Assembly (NCBI GenBank): GCA_039819065.1
Contig: JBCBSS010000083.1
Span: 1-33,113 of the forward strand
Reading direction: 5' to 3'
DNA: 33,113 nt
DNA from: JBCBSS01 sp039819065
GTDB taxonomy: Bacteria > Bacteroidota > Bacteroidia > Cytophagales > Cyclobacteriaceae
In this document: piece after piece, positions 32,391-33,113 of the stretch
How the letters are laid out: each line of letters starts with the position of its first letter
Position numbering within the stretch: position 1 is the stretch's first letter
Notes under the pieces: generated by a model
Seen by the model: the letters and a program-made list of their open reading frames with translations, nothing else
Told to the model about the DNA's origin: nothing
Databases searched by the model: none
Position numbers and translations under genes: made by a program

Positions 32391-33113
32391 ATGTGTCTGA
32401 TCTTTTTCTCATATAAGGAACACCCTAAATACGACCTTATAATAGCTGCCAACCGTGACGAATTCTACGAGCGGCCTACGACTCAAGCAAAGTTTTGGGA
32501 AGAATACCCGAGTATTCTAGCCGGAAGGGATCAGGAGGCTGGAGGGACATGGATGGGTATTTCCAGGCAAGGAAAGGTCAGTATGCTCACCAATTATAGA
32601 GATCCCGCCAACATTAAATCTAACGCACCGTCCAGAGGTCATTTAGTTTCAGACTTTTTAAAGAATGGTGAATCGCCAGAAGCATACCTTTCTGAAATAG
32701 CTAAAAATGGCGAGGCTTATAATGGTTTCAACCTATTGGTTGGTGATCGAGATAATCTATGGTATTACTCCAACTATAAAAAGAAGTATGAGGTGGTGGA
32801 AAAAGGACTGCACGGCCTTAGTAACCATTTATTGGATACTGGTTGGCCAAAAGTAAAGAAGGGACTGGGCAAAATGAGTCATTTGATGTCCGAAGAAACC
32901 ATAGATCCCGAAGTGCTTTTCGATGCTATGTATGATGACCATATTGCAAAGGACAACGAACTTCCAAATACTGGTGTTGGCCTAGAAAGAGAAAGAATGT
33001 TATCACCGATGTTCATAAAGAGTCCAGTTTATGGCAGTAGGTGTTCTACAGTGACCATGTTCGATAAGTCAGGGAAGATATTTTTTGCCGAGCGAACGTA
33101 TGACCTTTCTAAT
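32391..33113 (+). CDS. NRDE family protein (TANGO2-like), 3' end outside window
   Basis: Open from ATG 32391 to the window end (241 codons with no stop). The N-terminus MCLIFFSY, then LIIAANRDEFYERPT with the family-naming NRDE at 21-24, and GGTWMGISRQGKVSMLTNYRD identify the NRDE/TANGO2 family (Ser/Cys-rich NTN-like proteins). The later SRGHLVSDFL and YNGFNLLVGD segments are also typical. Eukaryotic TANGO2 is linked to heme and lipid handling; the bacterial role is undefined. The usual length is about 230-260 residues, so only the last few are missing. It is transcribed away from the giant gene. Confidence 0.9.
   Translation, partial: MCLIFFSYKEHPKYDLIIAANRDEFYERPTTQAKFWEEYPSILAGRDQEAGGTWMGISRQGKVSMLTNYRDPANIKSNAPSRGHLVSDFLKNGESPEAYLSEIAKNGEAYNGFNLLVGDRDNLWYYSNYKKKYEVVEKGLHGLSNHLLDTGWPKVKKGLGKMSHLMSEETIDPEVLFDAMYDDHIAKDNELPNTGVGLERERMLSPMFIKSPVYGSRCSTVTMFDKSGKIFFAERTYDLSN

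Overview
The window looks like chromosomal DNA of a marine or soil Bacteroidota, most likely a Cytophagales-type gliding bacterium; that rank is an inference. Three lines of evidence support the phylum. Large exported proteins end in type IX secretion (Por) sorting domains. Several genes carry the Bacteroidota promoter form TTG/TTTG-N18-21-TAnnTTTG. Shine-Dalgarno sequences are generally absent, and an HU-like/DUF4469 protein is present. Nearly all genes lie on the minus strand; the exceptions are rnhB, a partial NRDE gene at the right end and a TPR fragment at the left end.

Left edge (1-3660): an accessory, repeat-rich stretch. It holds two convergent and probably truncated TPR reading frames, a 57-residue lipoprotein gene with its own terminator, and a candidate ~70-nt small RNA gene with promoter, GNRA-capped hairpin and terminator. 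A 12-copy, 23-bp tandem array follows. The only sizeable gene here is the HU-like/DUF4469 gene, which is bracketed by a ~138-bp direct repeat. Each repeat copy starts with a strong palindrome whose relatives recur elsewhere in the window.

Core metabolism (3678-16373): an ABC-transporter ATPase, a PduO-type cobalamin adenosyltransferase and ilvE form one cluster. plsC, gatC and a 1009-residue membrane/TPR protein form a tight operon. Next come a hotdog thioesterase overlapping in function-neutral fashion with an exported M24 peptidase (1-nt gap), a Nudix hydrolase abutting a MATE transporter (stop and start codons adjacent), a divergent rnhB, and an exported alpha/beta hydrolase.

Right part (16374-32390): an intergenic repeat patch followed by three exported proteins of 696, 1031 and 3020 residues. 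All end in the same block: malectin-like domain, cadherin-like linker, malectin-like domain, type IX sorting domain. The two larger ones also share a laminin-G/ConA-like module. The largest adds an N-terminal BNR/sortilin-type beta-propeller and a ~2.0-kb internal tandem duplication. They look like a locally duplicated family of carbohydrate-binding surface or secreted proteins. An NRDE (TANGO2-type) gene begins on the plus strand and runs off the right end.

No rRNA, tRNA, transposase, prophage or CRISPR was seen. The most unusual material is the repeat and small-RNA region around 1.1-3.6 kb, and the modular malectin cluster.
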